In this document: positions 22,731-30,975 of the stretch, piece after piece
How the letters are laid out: every line of letters starts with the position of its first letter
Numbering within the stretch: the stretch's first letter is position 1
From: a virus
Length of the DNA: 31,472 nt
IMG/VR virus record: IMGVR_UViG_3300002460_000822
Location: 1-31,472 of that record
Reading direction: 5' to 3' (one strand)
Position numbers and translations under genes: made by a program
The notes under the pieces: model-generated
Databases searched by the model: none
The model's input: the letters and a program-made list of their open reading frames with translations, nothing else
What the model was told of the DNA's origin: nothing

Positions 22731-23654
22731 ATGGCGAATTATCCGACTTCATTGGACTCATTAAGTAATCCGTCTGGAACTTCGACTGTAGCAGATTTTA
22801 CTCATTCTGGTATTCATGGAACAGTAAATGATATTGCTGAGGCTTTGGAGGCAAAAGTTGGAGTTGGTGCAGGAACGCCGACTGCAAATAAGATTTTAGT
22901 CGGATCAGGTAATGGAACTTCAGCTTGGAGCACTACATGGAATGCCGCTACTTTAGGAAGTCCAATAATTAACGGTGGTACAATCTCAGTTACAGCAGGA
23001 ACTTTATCAGGTGTGTTAGTTGGAACCTCAACTATAACAGGTGGAACGATATCGGCGGCATTGATTGGCACTTCTCAAATAACAGGAGGAAGTATTGCGG
23101 CAGCCGTTATCGGGACTCCTGCTATAACCGGCGGGACAGTGCAGAACGTACTTCTTGGGACTTCAACCATAACTGGCGGAACGGCAAGCGGAATGTTGAT
23201 GGGGACTTCTTCAATCATAGGGGGAACTTTAAACAGTGTGGCAATCGGAACTCCCACAACAAATAATTATTCATACAATGCTTCATCTAATATAAGCATT
23301 ACAAGTACAAGTTACACTCAGGTCAGTACGGCTAATCTTAAGGGAACCCTTACTTTAACTGGAAATTCAAAAGTCAGGGTAAGTTTTCATACTAACGTTC
23401 TTTCATCTTCTGGAACACCAACTTTTTATTGGCAGGTAGTAAGAGACCCAGCCGCAGGATCAGTAACATTATTTGATGATGTATTGACAATGGTAGCCTC
23501 AACTTATGGTAACGTTGGTGCAACTTTTATAGACGCTCCAGCTGCAGCTTCAGCTGTATATGCGATTACGGCTAAAGTCAATCAGGGAACAGCAATTCTT
23601 GCTAGTACGCCTTATTATTGTTCATTTGCATTGGAGGAAATTAAAGCAGGATAA
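22731..23654 (+). CDS. Tail-fibre-like protein with T-G-G-T repeats
   Basis: 307 residues. The N-terminus (residues 20-70: F-T-H-S-G-I-H-G-T-V-N-D-I-A-E-A-L-E-A-K-V-G) is a common phage tail-fibre connector. Residues 75-175 hold about seven units built on I-G-T-S-x-I-T-G-G-T, period 14 residues. A non-repeat domain (S-I-T-S-T-S-Y-T-Q-V onward), resembling fibre-tip domains, ends the protein. The repeat matches that of the protein at 26435. It probably trimerises. Confidence 0.72.
   Translation: MANYPTSLDSLSNPSGTSTVADFTHSGIHGTVNDIAEALEAKVGVGAGTPTANKILVGSGNGTSAWSTTWNAATLGSPIINGGTISVTAGTLSGVLVGTSTITGGTISAALIGTSQITGGSIAAAVIGTPAITGGTVQNVLLGTSTITGGTASGMLMGTSSIIGGTLNSVAIGTPTTNNYSYNASSNISITSTSYTQVSTANLKGTLTLTGNSKVRVSFHTNVLSSSGTPTFYWQVVRDPAAGSVTLFDDVLTMVASTYGNVGATFIDAPAAASAVYAITAKVNQGTAILASTPYYCSFALEEIKAG
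22975..23260 (+). repeat. Coding repeat, units of about 42 bases (I-T-G-G-T)
   Basis: Successive units encode L-I-G-T-S-Q-I-T-G-G-S, V-I-G-T-P-A-I-T-G-G-T, L-L-G-T-S-T-I-T-G-G-T and similar, 14 codons apart. Two more such units occur in the gene at 26435. Copies differ at many third positions. Confidence 0.65.
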
Positions 23655-23655
23655 T

Positions 23656-23874
23656 ATGATAAAACCCAAATTAGAAATTGAGAAATCAGGATATTCAGCA
23701 GGACTTGGAATAACAACTTTATGGACAACTTTTGACCAGACAGTAATAATTTTTGACGAACCATATTGTACGTTTGACGGAGGAATAGGTGAACAATTTA
23801 GCAATCGCCAAGATATACCACTTAAGTTAGAAGTTATTGAAAGTCCACGACCAAAGTTAGCATTTGTTGAATAA
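23656..23874 (+). CDS. Small hypothetical protein
   Basis: 72 residues from the ATG at 23656, the second base after the upstream stop (TAA-T-ATG); longer frames starting inside the fibre gene are not supported. It is a compact mixed strand protein (I-K-P-K-L-E-I-E-K-S-G-Y-S-A-G-L-G-I-T-T-L-W) with many aromatic residues and ends in K-L-A-F-V-E. Not recognised. It lies between fibre and connector genes and is likely part of the same transcript. Confidence 0.55.
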   Translation: MIKPKLEIEKSGYSAGLGITTLWTTFDQTVIIFDEPYCTFDGGIGEQFSNRQDIPLKLEVIESPRPKLAFVE

Positions 23875-23877
23875 TTT

Positions 23878-25020
23878 ATGCTTATCAAAAGTAGAAATTT
23901 GCTTGATCAGTCAGCCGCCTTATCTTACCTTTCAACTGGCGAGGCTGTGGGTGCGGCGACTTTAAAGGTTAAAAATATCAATGCTTTTTACGCTAGTTGG
24001 GGAATACAGGTAGGAAAAACAGGCGAGGAAAAGGCAGAAGTCGTGATCATGTCAACTGCTACACCATCTGGAACATCTTTGGCGCTTGACGGAACGACAC
24101 GATTTGACCATCCAGCAGATTCACCGGTTTATGCGATTAAATACAATCAGGTAATATTCAAGCGTTCTACCGCAGGAACTTCGGGCACGGCAACGGCAAT
24201 GACCGACGGGACGGTTACAATTACGCCGGATTCAGACTACACGATATTCGACGACACTTCAGGTTCATCAACTTACGCTTATCAGGCGGCATATTATAAT
24301 TCAGTCACAACAGAAACTTCGGCAGATTCAGACTGGATGACAACCGCCGGATATACTTTCTATTCACTTGCTAAGATCAGGGAAAGAATAAAGAACAAAC
24401 TAATAAGTGCTAACTATATCAAAGACGATCTAACTATCGACAATTGGGTAAATGAATGGTTGGAAAAGATGACTAACACGGCGATTGATGTTAATAAAGA
24501 CTATGCTATAGGAACGGTTGATATTGCTTACTCCGGCACGGCTGAACTTGGAACGATCACCGAAACTGATTTTAAAGAGGTGCGAAAAGTATGGTTTACA
24601 GCTGATGGAACTAATTGGTATCAGGCAACGAAAATGGACTTAAATGACTTTCAACCAAACACAACCTTTAGCGAAACACATCCTTACTTTTTCTATCAAG
24701 GGGATAATGTTATAGGCAGAAAACCAAACGAAACTTCAGGAACGGTTAGAGTTTACTATTACAAGACAAATGCGATTTTAGCCAACGATACTGATGAGTT
24801 ACCCGTTGCGATGAGAAATTACACTAAATCATTTGTTGATTATTCGCTGGGACAGGCATATCACTTGGATAACAAGATTGATCAAGGTAATCTATTTACA
24901 AGTTCAGCTTTAGGTGAATTGACACAATTTAGGACAGAAATCTCCCCACGCCATAAAACAGGCCCACAGTATATAGATATTGTCGCATCGACAGACGCAG
25001 ATGATTTTGAATTACTATAA
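23878..25020 (+). CDS. Head-tail connector/adaptor-like virion protein (tentative)
   Basis: 380 residues. The N-terminal 160 are beta-rich. The middle (L-A-K-I-R-E-R-I-K-N-K-L-I-S-A-N-Y, then W-V-N-E-W-L-E-K-M-T-N-T-A-I-D-V) forms a helical unit resembling small adaptor proteins of podovirus connectors. The C-terminal part has W-Y-Q-A-T and a Y-F-F-Y-Q-G-D stretch typical of ring-forming connector domains. Its TAA overlaps the ATG of the gp10-like gene by one base, and P22-like phages place an adaptor before gp10. The fusion of a beta N-terminus to an adaptor core would be unusual. Confidence 0.55.
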   Translation: MLIKSRNLLDQSAALSYLSTGEAVGAATLKVKNINAFYASWGIQVGKTGEEKAEVVIMSTATPSGTSLALDGTTRFDHPADSPVYAIKYNQVIFKRSTAGTSGTATAMTDGTVTITPDSDYTIFDDTSGSSTYAYQAAYYNSVTTETSADSDWMTTAGYTFYSLAKIRERIKNKLISANYIKDDLTIDNWVNEWLEKMTNTAIDVNKDYAIGTVDIAYSGTAELGTITETDFKEVRKVWFTADGTNWYQATKMDLNDFQPNTTFSETHPYFFYQGDNVIGRKPNETSGTVRVYYYKTNAILANDTDELPVAMRNYTKSFVDYSLGQAYHLDNKIDQGNLFTSSALGELTQFRTEISPRHKTGPQYIDIVASTDADDFELL

Positions 25021-26435
25021 TGGCAGATATACAACGAATTTCTCAAATATCGGGTTTAAACCTGTATGTTAATCCATTACTAAAAAATGATGGAGATTTA
25101 ATTCGTGCTGTAAATGTCACGTCAGACCAGTATGGATCAAAGACAAAACGACCGGGTTATGAAACTTATTTAGGAACAGCCAACGGATCGGCGGTTGATT
25201 CGCTTTTTTCTTTCTATAAAAATGATGGAACGACTTTTTGGAATTATCGTGCTTCTGGCGGTCTTCTCTATTATTCTTCGCAAGGAACGGGAGCATGGAC
25301 GATAGCGGGAAATGGGACATTAACGGCAGGTGCCAAAGTGGGATATGCGATATTAGACAATACTTTGATTTTAGGCGAAGGGGTTTTGGCGACTCGTCAT
25401 ACTACAGACGGAACATCTTTTACCGATACAACGATTGCACCAGTATCAAACAGTTTCTCAATGTATCAAAATAGAATATATGCCGCTGGAACATCATCGA
25501 GTTTGTTTTACTCGACAACTGGCGATGCCACAAACTGGTCAACCGGAGGCACATCAGATTCATCATCTTTGACTATTCCGGGCGCTGGTAAACTACATTT
25601 ATGTTTCACAGCCAACGATAAGGTGGTAGCGGTCAAAAACTCCGGAAAAATGTTTAAGTGGGACGGATATTCTTTAATTGATATGGCGACGGATTTAGGA
25701 CCATCAAGTCCACAATCTTATGCGAAAATTGAAGATTATTCATTCTGGTTAAATAGACTTGGGATATTTGGTTATGGTGGAGCAAGACCGCAAATCTTAT
25801 CAAATCCAATAGAAAAGCAAATCTATAATAATAGTGGTTCAGCAATAGTGGGTTCTACTTTTGACACAGCCCCGGCCTCTATATATAGGTATGATTACTT
25901 AGTGGCAGTTGGAACACTGACCGATGACTTTACAACTGAAACTATTAATGATGCAATAATTAAGTATGATTTTAATAAGAATGAGTTTATTAACTGGAGT
26001 TTTGCCAACTTTCCAACAGCATTTCACACATATCAAGACGAGAATGGCGTGGATCAGTTAATCTGGGGTGATTCTACGGGACAATGCTATCAACTATCAG
26101 GTACAGAAACATCAGACAACGGATCACGGATTGAATCGATTATGGAATTTATTGTTTATCTACAATTCCCAGAATATGACAAAATTTGGAATTGGTTGTG
26201 GGTAATCACTAATCCAGGGTGTGATGCTAAAATTTCAGTCGCTTTTACCGATACTTATACAAGAGCATCTCTTAACTGGATTGAGATTGGGGATTGTAGG
26301 GATGGGAATAATAGATTTAGGCTGCCTCAAAACTCACGTTCAAAGTTTATGTTTATTAAAATCTACGAATCGTCTTTGAACAAACCTTTTACGATTTATG
26401 GATTATCAGTTGACGGAAAGGTAATGCCGATATAA
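25020..26435 (+). CDS. P22 gp10-like tail hub / DNA-stabilisation protein
   Basis: 471 residues. The opening (D-G-D-L-I-R-A-V-N-V-T... K-R-P-G-Y-E-T-Y-L-G) and the successive repeats of short strands with Gly/Trp turns (N-R-I-Y-A-A-G-T, D-K-V-V-A-V-K, N-R-L-G-I-F-G-Y-G-G) look like a beta-propeller of the type that closes the portal channel in short-tailed phages. The C-terminal F-T-I-Y-G-L-S-V-D-G-K is a common virion domain end. It is coupled to the connector gene (one-base overlap) and to the next fibre gene (one-base overlap). Confidence 0.72.
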   Translation: MADIQRISQISGLNLYVNPLLKNDGDLIRAVNVTSDQYGSKTKRPGYETYLGTANGSAVDSLFSFYKNDGTTFWNYRASGGLLYYSSQGTGAWTIAGNGTLTAGAKVGYAILDNTLILGEGVLATRHTTDGTSFTDTTIAPVSNSFSMYQNRIYAAGTSSSLFYSTTGDATNWSTGGTSDSSSLTIPGAGKLHLCFTANDKVVAVKNSGKMFKWDGYSLIDMATDLGPSSPQSYAKIEDYSFWLNRLGIFGYGGARPQILSNPIEKQIYNNSGSAIVGSTFDTAPASIYRYDYLVAVGTLTDDFTTETINDAIIKYDFNKNEFINWSFANFPTAFHTYQDENGVDQLIWGDSTGQCYQLSGTETSDNGSRIESIMEFIVYLQFPEYDKIWNWLWVITNPGCDAKISVAFTDTYTRASLNWIEIGDCRDGNNRFRLPQNSRSKFMFIKIYESSLNKPFTIYGLSVDGKVMPI

Positions 26436-27034
26436 TGAACTATAAAGATAAAGGTCTTAACCAGTTTTTACAGCCTGAAAAAGCTCCTATAGCAAGAGAG
26501 TCAATAACGACATCCTATGACTTTGATTATAAAAATGAGCGTGGTGTAGTAACTCAATCAACTTTACAATCTGAGGCACTTGGGTCAACTACACTTGCTG
26601 ATGGGGCTGTGACTGAAGGCAAGATTGCTAGTTTTGCGGTAACTTCATCTAAAATTGGCACAGCGGCAGTTGGAACAACGGCACTTGCTGGATCGGCAGT
26701 AATCGCAAGTAAAATTGCCGCAACTGCTGTAACCAATGCAAAGATAAACGATTTTGATTTTGCCAAAGGAACAGGTGTCATATCGGTTGCATCAGGAACA
26801 ATCTCTGGAATACTTTTGGGAACGTCACAAATCACCGGAGGCACGTTAGCAGCAGCTTTAGTTGGAACATCGACTTTAACAGGTGGGACGGTTAATCCGA
26901 CCGTTTATCAAACTGGTGGAACGGTTGGAACAAATGGAACAGTTATTTATATTAAGACAGTCGATTTTTCTGGTAGTGCAACTACATCAGGAACTGTGAT
27001 TTTTAACAATGGTATCGCAATATCAATTACCTAA
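26435..27034 (+). CDS. Short tail-fibre-like protein with shared repeat
   Basis: 199 residues. The first 45 are an anchor-like segment, then A/T/S-K-I repeats (A-V-T-S-S-K-I, A-V-I-A-S-K-I) of a kind common in phage fibre stalks. After that come L-L-G-T-S-Q-I-T-G-G-T and L-V-G-T-S-T-L-T-G-G-T, clearly the unit of the protein at 22731, and a short strand-rich end. It starts at an overlap with the tail-hub gene. Together with the protein at 22731 it may form a composite spike. Confidence 0.65.
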   Translation: MNYKDKGLNQFLQPEKAPIARESITTSYDFDYKNERGVVTQSTLQSEALGSTTLADGAVTEGKIASFAVTSSKIGTAAVGTTALAGSAVIASKIAATAVTNAKINDFDFAKGTGVISVASGTISGILLGTSQITGGTLAAALVGTSTLTGGTVNPTVYQTGGTVGTNGTVIYIKTVDFSGSATTSGTVIFNNGIAISIT

Positions 27035-27071
27035 AAAACTTGACGATTATTTGGTTATAAATTATTATTTA
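27034..27071 (+). promoter_or_regulatory. Second copy of the 5901-type promoter
   Basis: AAAAACTTGACGATTA (27034-27049) and TTATTATTTA (27062-27071) match 5901-5938 with identical internal spacing; the boxes are TTGACG (27040-27045) and TATTAT (27063-27068), 17 bases apart. Here 20 bases separate the -10 box from the ATG at 27089, so the transcript has a leader of about 13 bases without a Shine-Dalgarno. Confidence 0.6.
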
Positions 27072-27088
27072 GATAAGTTTATTTTCTT

Positions 27089-27889
27089 ATGATTAATCCT
27101 AATTTAAGCACAAACTTAAAAAGCGATCTTGCACAAGGACACAATGTCGGCGATATAGATGTAGGTCCTGATAATATCAAATACCGCTGGAGTGGGGCTT
27201 CATGGGAGCGTGAGCCAACCCACATGCAGTCTGCCGCAATTCAATCTCAAGACCCGATGTATATGGCGCAACAGGCATTGAAGTTCCAACAGGAAGCCAA
27301 CAAGCCGGCGATTGCTTCATATGAGGCGGCAATACCAGAGGTCACACAAAAATATGCGACCCAGAGAACTGCCTATCAGGGACAGATTGAGCCCTTAAAA
27401 CAACGTTATCAGTCATTACTTGATGAAATAAAAGGTATTTATGGAACACAGATTAACAGACAGACTTTAGCAACTGGTCGTGAGATGGGCAAACGTGGAG
27501 TGTTACCGTCTTCAGGTTTGTTTGAACGTGAACTTAACTTGGGACTTGAACCGATAGCATCGGAGCAGGCAGCAAAAGTTCAACAGACAGGACTTGCACA
27601 AGAGGCAGATATTAGAGATATACAAAATGCTATAGCGGCACTTACTCCGGCTGAAACCGCAGAACTTCGTTCAATTACAAATGCTATAGCTCAACTTCAA
27701 TCAGGAGCTGGAGCATCAGCTTTATCAAGCGGATTAAGTTATGCTGGTTTAGCACAACAACAACAGCAACAAGCTGAATCTAACAGATTAGCGCAACTAA
27801 CTTATGAATTAGGTGAAAAGAAACAAAGTTGGGAACAATCGCAAGCTAATTTCAATCGCTTGATTGAATTAGCAAAGGCTTATGCTTAA
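27089..27889 (+). CDS. Internal virion protein candidate (Gln-rich, helical)
   Basis: 266 residues. After a short N-terminal domain with a W-S-G-A-S-W-E motif, residues 45-266 are almost wholly helical and rich in Ala, Gln and Glu, with heptad-like spacing and a Q-Q-Q-Q-Q run. The composition and place, ahead of the lytic-domain protein and other helical proteins and after the tail genes, fit the ejection-protein cluster of podoviruses. No enzyme motif. It has its own promoter, the duplicate of the one at 5901. Confidence 0.55.
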   Translation: MINPNLSTNLKSDLAQGHNVGDIDVGPDNIKYRWSGASWEREPTHMQSAAIQSQDPMYMAQQALKFQQEANKPAIASYEAAIPEVTQKYATQRTAYQGQIEPLKQRYQSLLDEIKGIYGTQINRQTLATGREMGKRGVLPSSGLFERELNLGLEPIASEQAAKVQQTGLAQEADIRDIQNAIAALTPAETAELRSITNAIAQLQSGAGASALSSGLSYAGLAQQQQQQAESNRLAQLTYELGEKKQSWEQSQANFNRLIELAKAYA

Positions 27890-27906
27890 AGTTAAAATAA
27901 TAAAAA

Positions 27907-28506
27907 ATGGATAAAAAAAAACTATTTGATTTTCTACAAAAAGCAAAAGGAATGGGCTATTCTGAAGATGATATTTTAAGTGTTCTTTTGGCAACAAACT
28001 TATTACAGAAAGGACAAGGGCAATCTATAAGTGGGCAATCAGCTGGTTTAAATAGTGGAAGTAATATGAGCGTTGGTAATATACCAATAACGCAAGGTTT
28101 TGGTCAAAAGTCGCCTTATGATGTTTTTTCAGGTGGGGTGAATTACGGAGTAGATTATGCGGTAGGTCAAGGAACACCGGTTAAAGCACCAGAAGGAGAA
28201 TGGCAGATTGAGGAGGTCGCCGGAGGATCAAAGCGAGGATTTATCGGTAATCGTGAAAATCAAGGTTATGGGAATACGATTGTAATAAAAAATATTAACA
28301 CAGGTGAAAAGATAAGAACATCACATTTGTCGCAGATAAATGTAAAACCAGGTCAGACTATACAAGGTGGTGAAGTATTAGGTTTATCAGGCGCAACTGG
28401 TAATGTTACAGGCCCACATACTGATGTTGAATATAGAAATAAACTAGGGGCATTAGCAGATATATTAAAAACTGGTTATGGTAGGCAGTTGTTTGCACAA
28501 AAATAA
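27907..28506 (+). CDS. M23 (LytM-like) peptidase domain protein with changed zinc ligands
   Basis: 199 residues. Residues 1-30 form a helical tag (F-L-Q-K-A-K-G-M-G-Y-S-E-D-D-I) also seen in the next two proteins. Residues 60-185 are an M23 fold: N79-Y-G-V-D83 in place of the usual H-x-x-x-D, H140-L-S, V-K-P-G-Q, G-G-E-V-L-G-L-S-G-A-T-G and G-P-H171-T-D173 in place of G-P-H-x-H. Two of three zinc-ligand histidines are thus Asn and Asp. The protein may be inactive, bind another metal or serve as a wall-binding part of the ejection apparatus. No signal peptide. Confidence 0.75.
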   Translation: MDKKKLFDFLQKAKGMGYSEDDILSVLLATNLLQKGQGQSISGQSAGLNSGSNMSVGNIPITQGFGQKSPYDVFSGGVNYGVDYAVGQGTPVKAPEGEWQIEEVAGGSKRGFIGNRENQGYGNTIVIKNINTGEKIRTSHLSQINVKPGQTIQGGEVLGLSGATGNVTGPHTDVEYRNKLGALADILKTGYGRQLFAQK

Positions 28507-28509
28507 GCT

Positions 28510-29172
28510 ATGGATATAGAAACTAAAAAACAGCTATTTAGAACACAAGCACAAAAGATGGGTTTTTCTGTTGATGATATTGCAATGGCTGAACAAATAA
28601 TAGGAGCAGGAGGAGATAAAGCAGAAAAAGAAGCTATTGCTTTAGAATCTTCACGGTTTGAGCTTGAACAAAAAAAGAAAACACCAGAAGAACTCGGCGA
28701 AGAAGAAGCATTAACAGAAATTACGAAAAAAAAAGCTCTAAAGAGAGCTGGAATTGGCCTAGAAACAGAAGTATCAGCTGAGGAAAAAAAACAACAAAAG
28801 AAACTTCGAGATGTAGCCTCTGCAGTTGATCAACTTGAAGAAAATTATAATCAACTTGAAGTCAAAGGACCGTGGGTTGGTGATGTGGCTAAATTATTTT
28901 CAGGTATTACAAGAGGGAAAATGAATCCACAAATTAGAGATTATGAAGCCTTGCGTAAAAGTATGATTGGTCCATTGGCAAGAACAATATCAGGAGAAGT
29001 TGGAGTTTTAACAGATCGTGATATTGCAAGAGCTGAGGATTTATTACCCAAAGTTGAAGATGCTCCTGAAGTTGTTAAAAATAAACTTTACAATTTACGA
29101 AGAAGAATAGGAGAAATGAGTGGAACAAAGACAGAAAAGAAAAGACCATCATTAGAAGAATTATTTAAATAA
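28510..29172 (+). CDS. Internal virion protein candidate (helical, charged)
   Basis: 220 residues, mostly helical. N-terminal tag A-Q-K-M-G-F-S-V-D-D-I as in its neighbours, a highly charged coiled-coil middle (K-K-K-T-P-E-E-L-G-E-E-E), and a C-terminal domain with Y-E-A-L-R-K-S-M-I-G-P-L-A-R-T-I-S-G-E-V-G-V-L-T-D-R, of a type common in phage proteins near ejection genes. No catalytic residues. It starts three bases after the stop of the M23-like gene. Confidence 0.58.
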   Translation: MDIETKKQLFRTQAQKMGFSVDDIAMAEQIIGAGGDKAEKEAIALESSRFELEQKKKTPEELGEEEALTEITKKKALKRAGIGLETEVSAEEKKQQKKLRDVASAVDQLEENYNQLEVKGPWVGDVAKLFSGITRGKMNPQIRDYEALRKSMIGPLARTISGEVGVLTDRDIARAEDLLPKVEDAPEVVKNKLYNLRRRIGEMSGTKTEKKRPSLEELFK

Positions 29173-29173
29173 T

Positions 29174-30193
29174 ATGGATTTAAGACAAAAAGTACAGGCG
29201 GCAAAAGACGCTGGATATTCTGATGAGGAAATCTCCCAATTTCTTCAAAAAAGAGGAATAAATGCTTCTGTGTCAGAAGTTGAACCTGTTCAAGGATATA
29301 AAAAAACTACAAGAGGTGTTTCCGATGTTTTGAAAATGCTTGGATTGGGTGCAATTCCTACTATTGCCGGAGCGGGTTATGAGGCGGTTCGTGCAGGAAA
29401 ACAAAGAATTACAGGTGAAAATCAATACGTTAATGAACAAGGACAACCAGTAGAAAATCCTTTTCTTTCCTATGAAGAAATGGGTAAGGCTCGAACACAA
29501 CCAGTTGAACAAATAGGACGACAAACTGCGGGACTTGCCGCTTATGGAATACCATTTGGTGGCAATATACCAAGAATGGCACTTCAAGGGGCGGGGAGAT
29601 TTGCAGGATATACTGCTTCTCAACCAGAATCTAATTTAAAAGACATAGCAAAAGCTGGTGTAACTGGGGCTGTTGTTGAACCAGGATTAGGATTATTAGC
29701 TAAAACTATCCCAAAAATATTTAAACCATTTAAAACGGTTGGAGAATATCGTGCTGGCAAAATAGCAGAAGCTACTGGTAAAACAGTATCCGGTGATAAG
29801 ATAATATCAGCTTTAGAAAAAGGAGCACGTGAAGTTTCGCCAACCGCAAAGATGAGTTATGATAGATATTTAGAACAAGCAAAACAAATGTTTAAGGGTA
29901 GACAACTAACCGTTGATGAAGTAATAAAACTTAACCAAGGAGCAAATGATGCTTTTACTGCTGCCGGTAGAGTTGGTAAAGCGTCAGTTGCTAAATTCAA
30001 TAAAGTATTAGGTGATGTTTTAAAATCAGAACTTAAAATAACCGCACCAGATGTAGCGAAAGCTAACGAATTATTTAAAAAACTTTATGGAACTCAAAGA
30101 GCATTAAAAACTGGGATACCAAAAGCCGCAATCGGAGTTACTGGTGGAGCGGCTGGATATTGGTTAATGAATAAATTATTAGGAAGACAATAA
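29174..30193 (+). CDS. Internal virion protein candidate with hydrophobic stretches
   Basis: 339 residues. The N-terminal tag is A-A-K-D-A-G-Y-S-D-E-E-I-S-Q-F-L. Gly/Ala-rich hydrophobic stretches lie at about 53-70 and 170-180 and at the end (A-A-I-G-V-T-G-G-A-A-G-Y-W-L-M). The middle is amphipathic helix. The pattern suits a protein that enters or crosses the host membrane during DNA ejection; this is inference. The stop overlaps the next small gene by one base. Confidence 0.58.
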   Translation: MDLRQKVQAAKDAGYSDEEISQFLQKRGINASVSEVEPVQGYKKTTRGVSDVLKMLGLGAIPTIAGAGYEAVRAGKQRITGENQYVNEQGQPVENPFLSYEEMGKARTQPVEQIGRQTAGLAAYGIPFGGNIPRMALQGAGRFAGYTASQPESNLKDIAKAGVTGAVVEPGLGLLAKTIPKIFKPFKTVGEYRAGKIAEATGKTVSGDKIISALEKGAREVSPTAKMSYDRYLEQAKQMFKGRQLTVDEVIKLNQGANDAFTAAGRVGKASVAKFNKVLGDVLKSELKITAPDVAKANELFKKLYGTQRALKTGIPKAAIGVTGGAAGYWLMNKLLGRQ

Positions 30194-30279
30194 TGTTAGA
30201 AAACTTTTTAATTTTTGGAATTGTAGTTTTTTTATTATTATGCCTTGCTTATTATTTAGGAGATAAAGAAACTATATAA
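30193..30279 (+). CDS. Tiny membrane protein (28 residues)
   Basis: Starts on the last A of the preceding TAA. Reads M-L-E-N-F-L-I-F-G-I-V-V-F-L-L-L-C-L-A-Y-Y-L-G-D-K-E-T-I: one hydrophobic helix of about 20 residues and a short polar end. Position just before the lysin suggests a holin-like or holin-helper peptide; size and context only. Confidence 0.5.
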   Translation: MLENFLIFGIVVFLLLCLAYYLGDKETI

Positions 30280-30292
30280 ATAATAACATACC

Positions 30293-30817
30293 ATGAACAA
30301 ATTTACTGATTTTATTACCAAATACAATAGTAGATATGTAGAAGTGGTCGACCCAAACGCCTATGCGCAGTGTTTCGATCTTGTATTACAATGGTGCATT
30401 GAACTAGGTATCCCAAAAAACATATTTCCTTTTGCTAACGCTTACCAAATTTATACCAATTATGGACCAAACCAATCTGTTTATTTTGATCGTATTTATA
30501 ATTCTCCTGATGCTATTCCCAAGGAGGGAGACATTTTAGTTTGGGGTAATTCCTATAACTACGCCGGAGGACATACGGGAATCTACAAAAGCGGGGATAT
30601 TTGGACTTTTACTGCCTTTATCCAAAACGATCCATTCAAAACTCCATCCCATTTAAAAACCTATAACTATAATTATGTTTTAGGATGGTTAAGATATAAA
30701 AATTATATCTCACAACCCACAGTCGAACAGCTTGTCAAATCAATCAAAGATAAAATCAATACAAATATTAGCGATACGGAGTTTAGACAGTGGACTAGAA
30801 AGCTTTTGAACGTTTGA
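30293..30817 (+). CDS. CHAP-domain lysin
   Basis: 174 residues. Catalytic Cys is C27 in A-Y-A-Q-C-F-D-L-V-L-Q-W, and His is H94 in Y-A-G-G-H-T-G-I-Y; the spacing and the following I-W-T-F fit an amidase/endopeptidase of the CHAP family. A C-terminal extension of about 40 residues (L-V-K-S-I-K-D-K-I-N-T-N) may bind the wall. It should cut peptidoglycan peptides during lysis. No signal peptide, so a holin is needed. No Shine-Dalgarno; the upstream A-T-A-C-C-ATG resembles the leader at 83. Confidence 0.8.
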   Translation: MNKFTDFITKYNSRYVEVVDPNAYAQCFDLVLQWCIELGIPKNIFPFANAYQIYTNYGPNQSVYFDRIYNSPDAIPKEGDILVWGNSYNYAGGHTGIYKSGDIWTFTAFIQNDPFKTPSHLKTYNYNYVLGWLRYKNYISQPTVEQLVKSIKDKINTNISDTEFRQWTRKLLNV

Positions 30818-30855
30818 GAGATAGAATTGGCAGAGTATATGACAAGAGTGCTAAT

Positions 30856-30975
30856 ATGAAAAAAACTAAAATCTATTTACCAAAAAAGCAGTGGAAAAAG
30901 TATAAAAACGGTACGATTGTAAGTTGGACTAGCACTGACATTAACGGACAAACAATAACAATAACGACAGTATGA
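30856..30975 (+). CDS. Small basic protein (39 residues)
   Basis: ATG at 30856. Reads M-K-K-T-K-I-Y-L-P-K-K-Q-W-K-K-Y, then K-N-G-T-I-V-S-W-T-S-T-D and a Thr/Ile-rich end. Its TGA overlaps the ATG of the next gene (ATGA). Not recognised; a coupled translation pair makes it likely to be real. Confidence 0.45.
   Translation: MKKTKIYLPKKQWKKYKNGTIVSWTSTDINGQTITITTV

Noticed and set aside
10780-23260. CRISPR-like arrays
   Set aside because: The repeats are coding, degenerate at third positions and have no constant direct repeat with unique spacers.
29273-29623. 116-codon minus-strand frame within the internal virion protein gene
   Set aside because: Low-complexity Ser/Cys/Ile reading opposite a clear plus-strand gene with no signals of its own.
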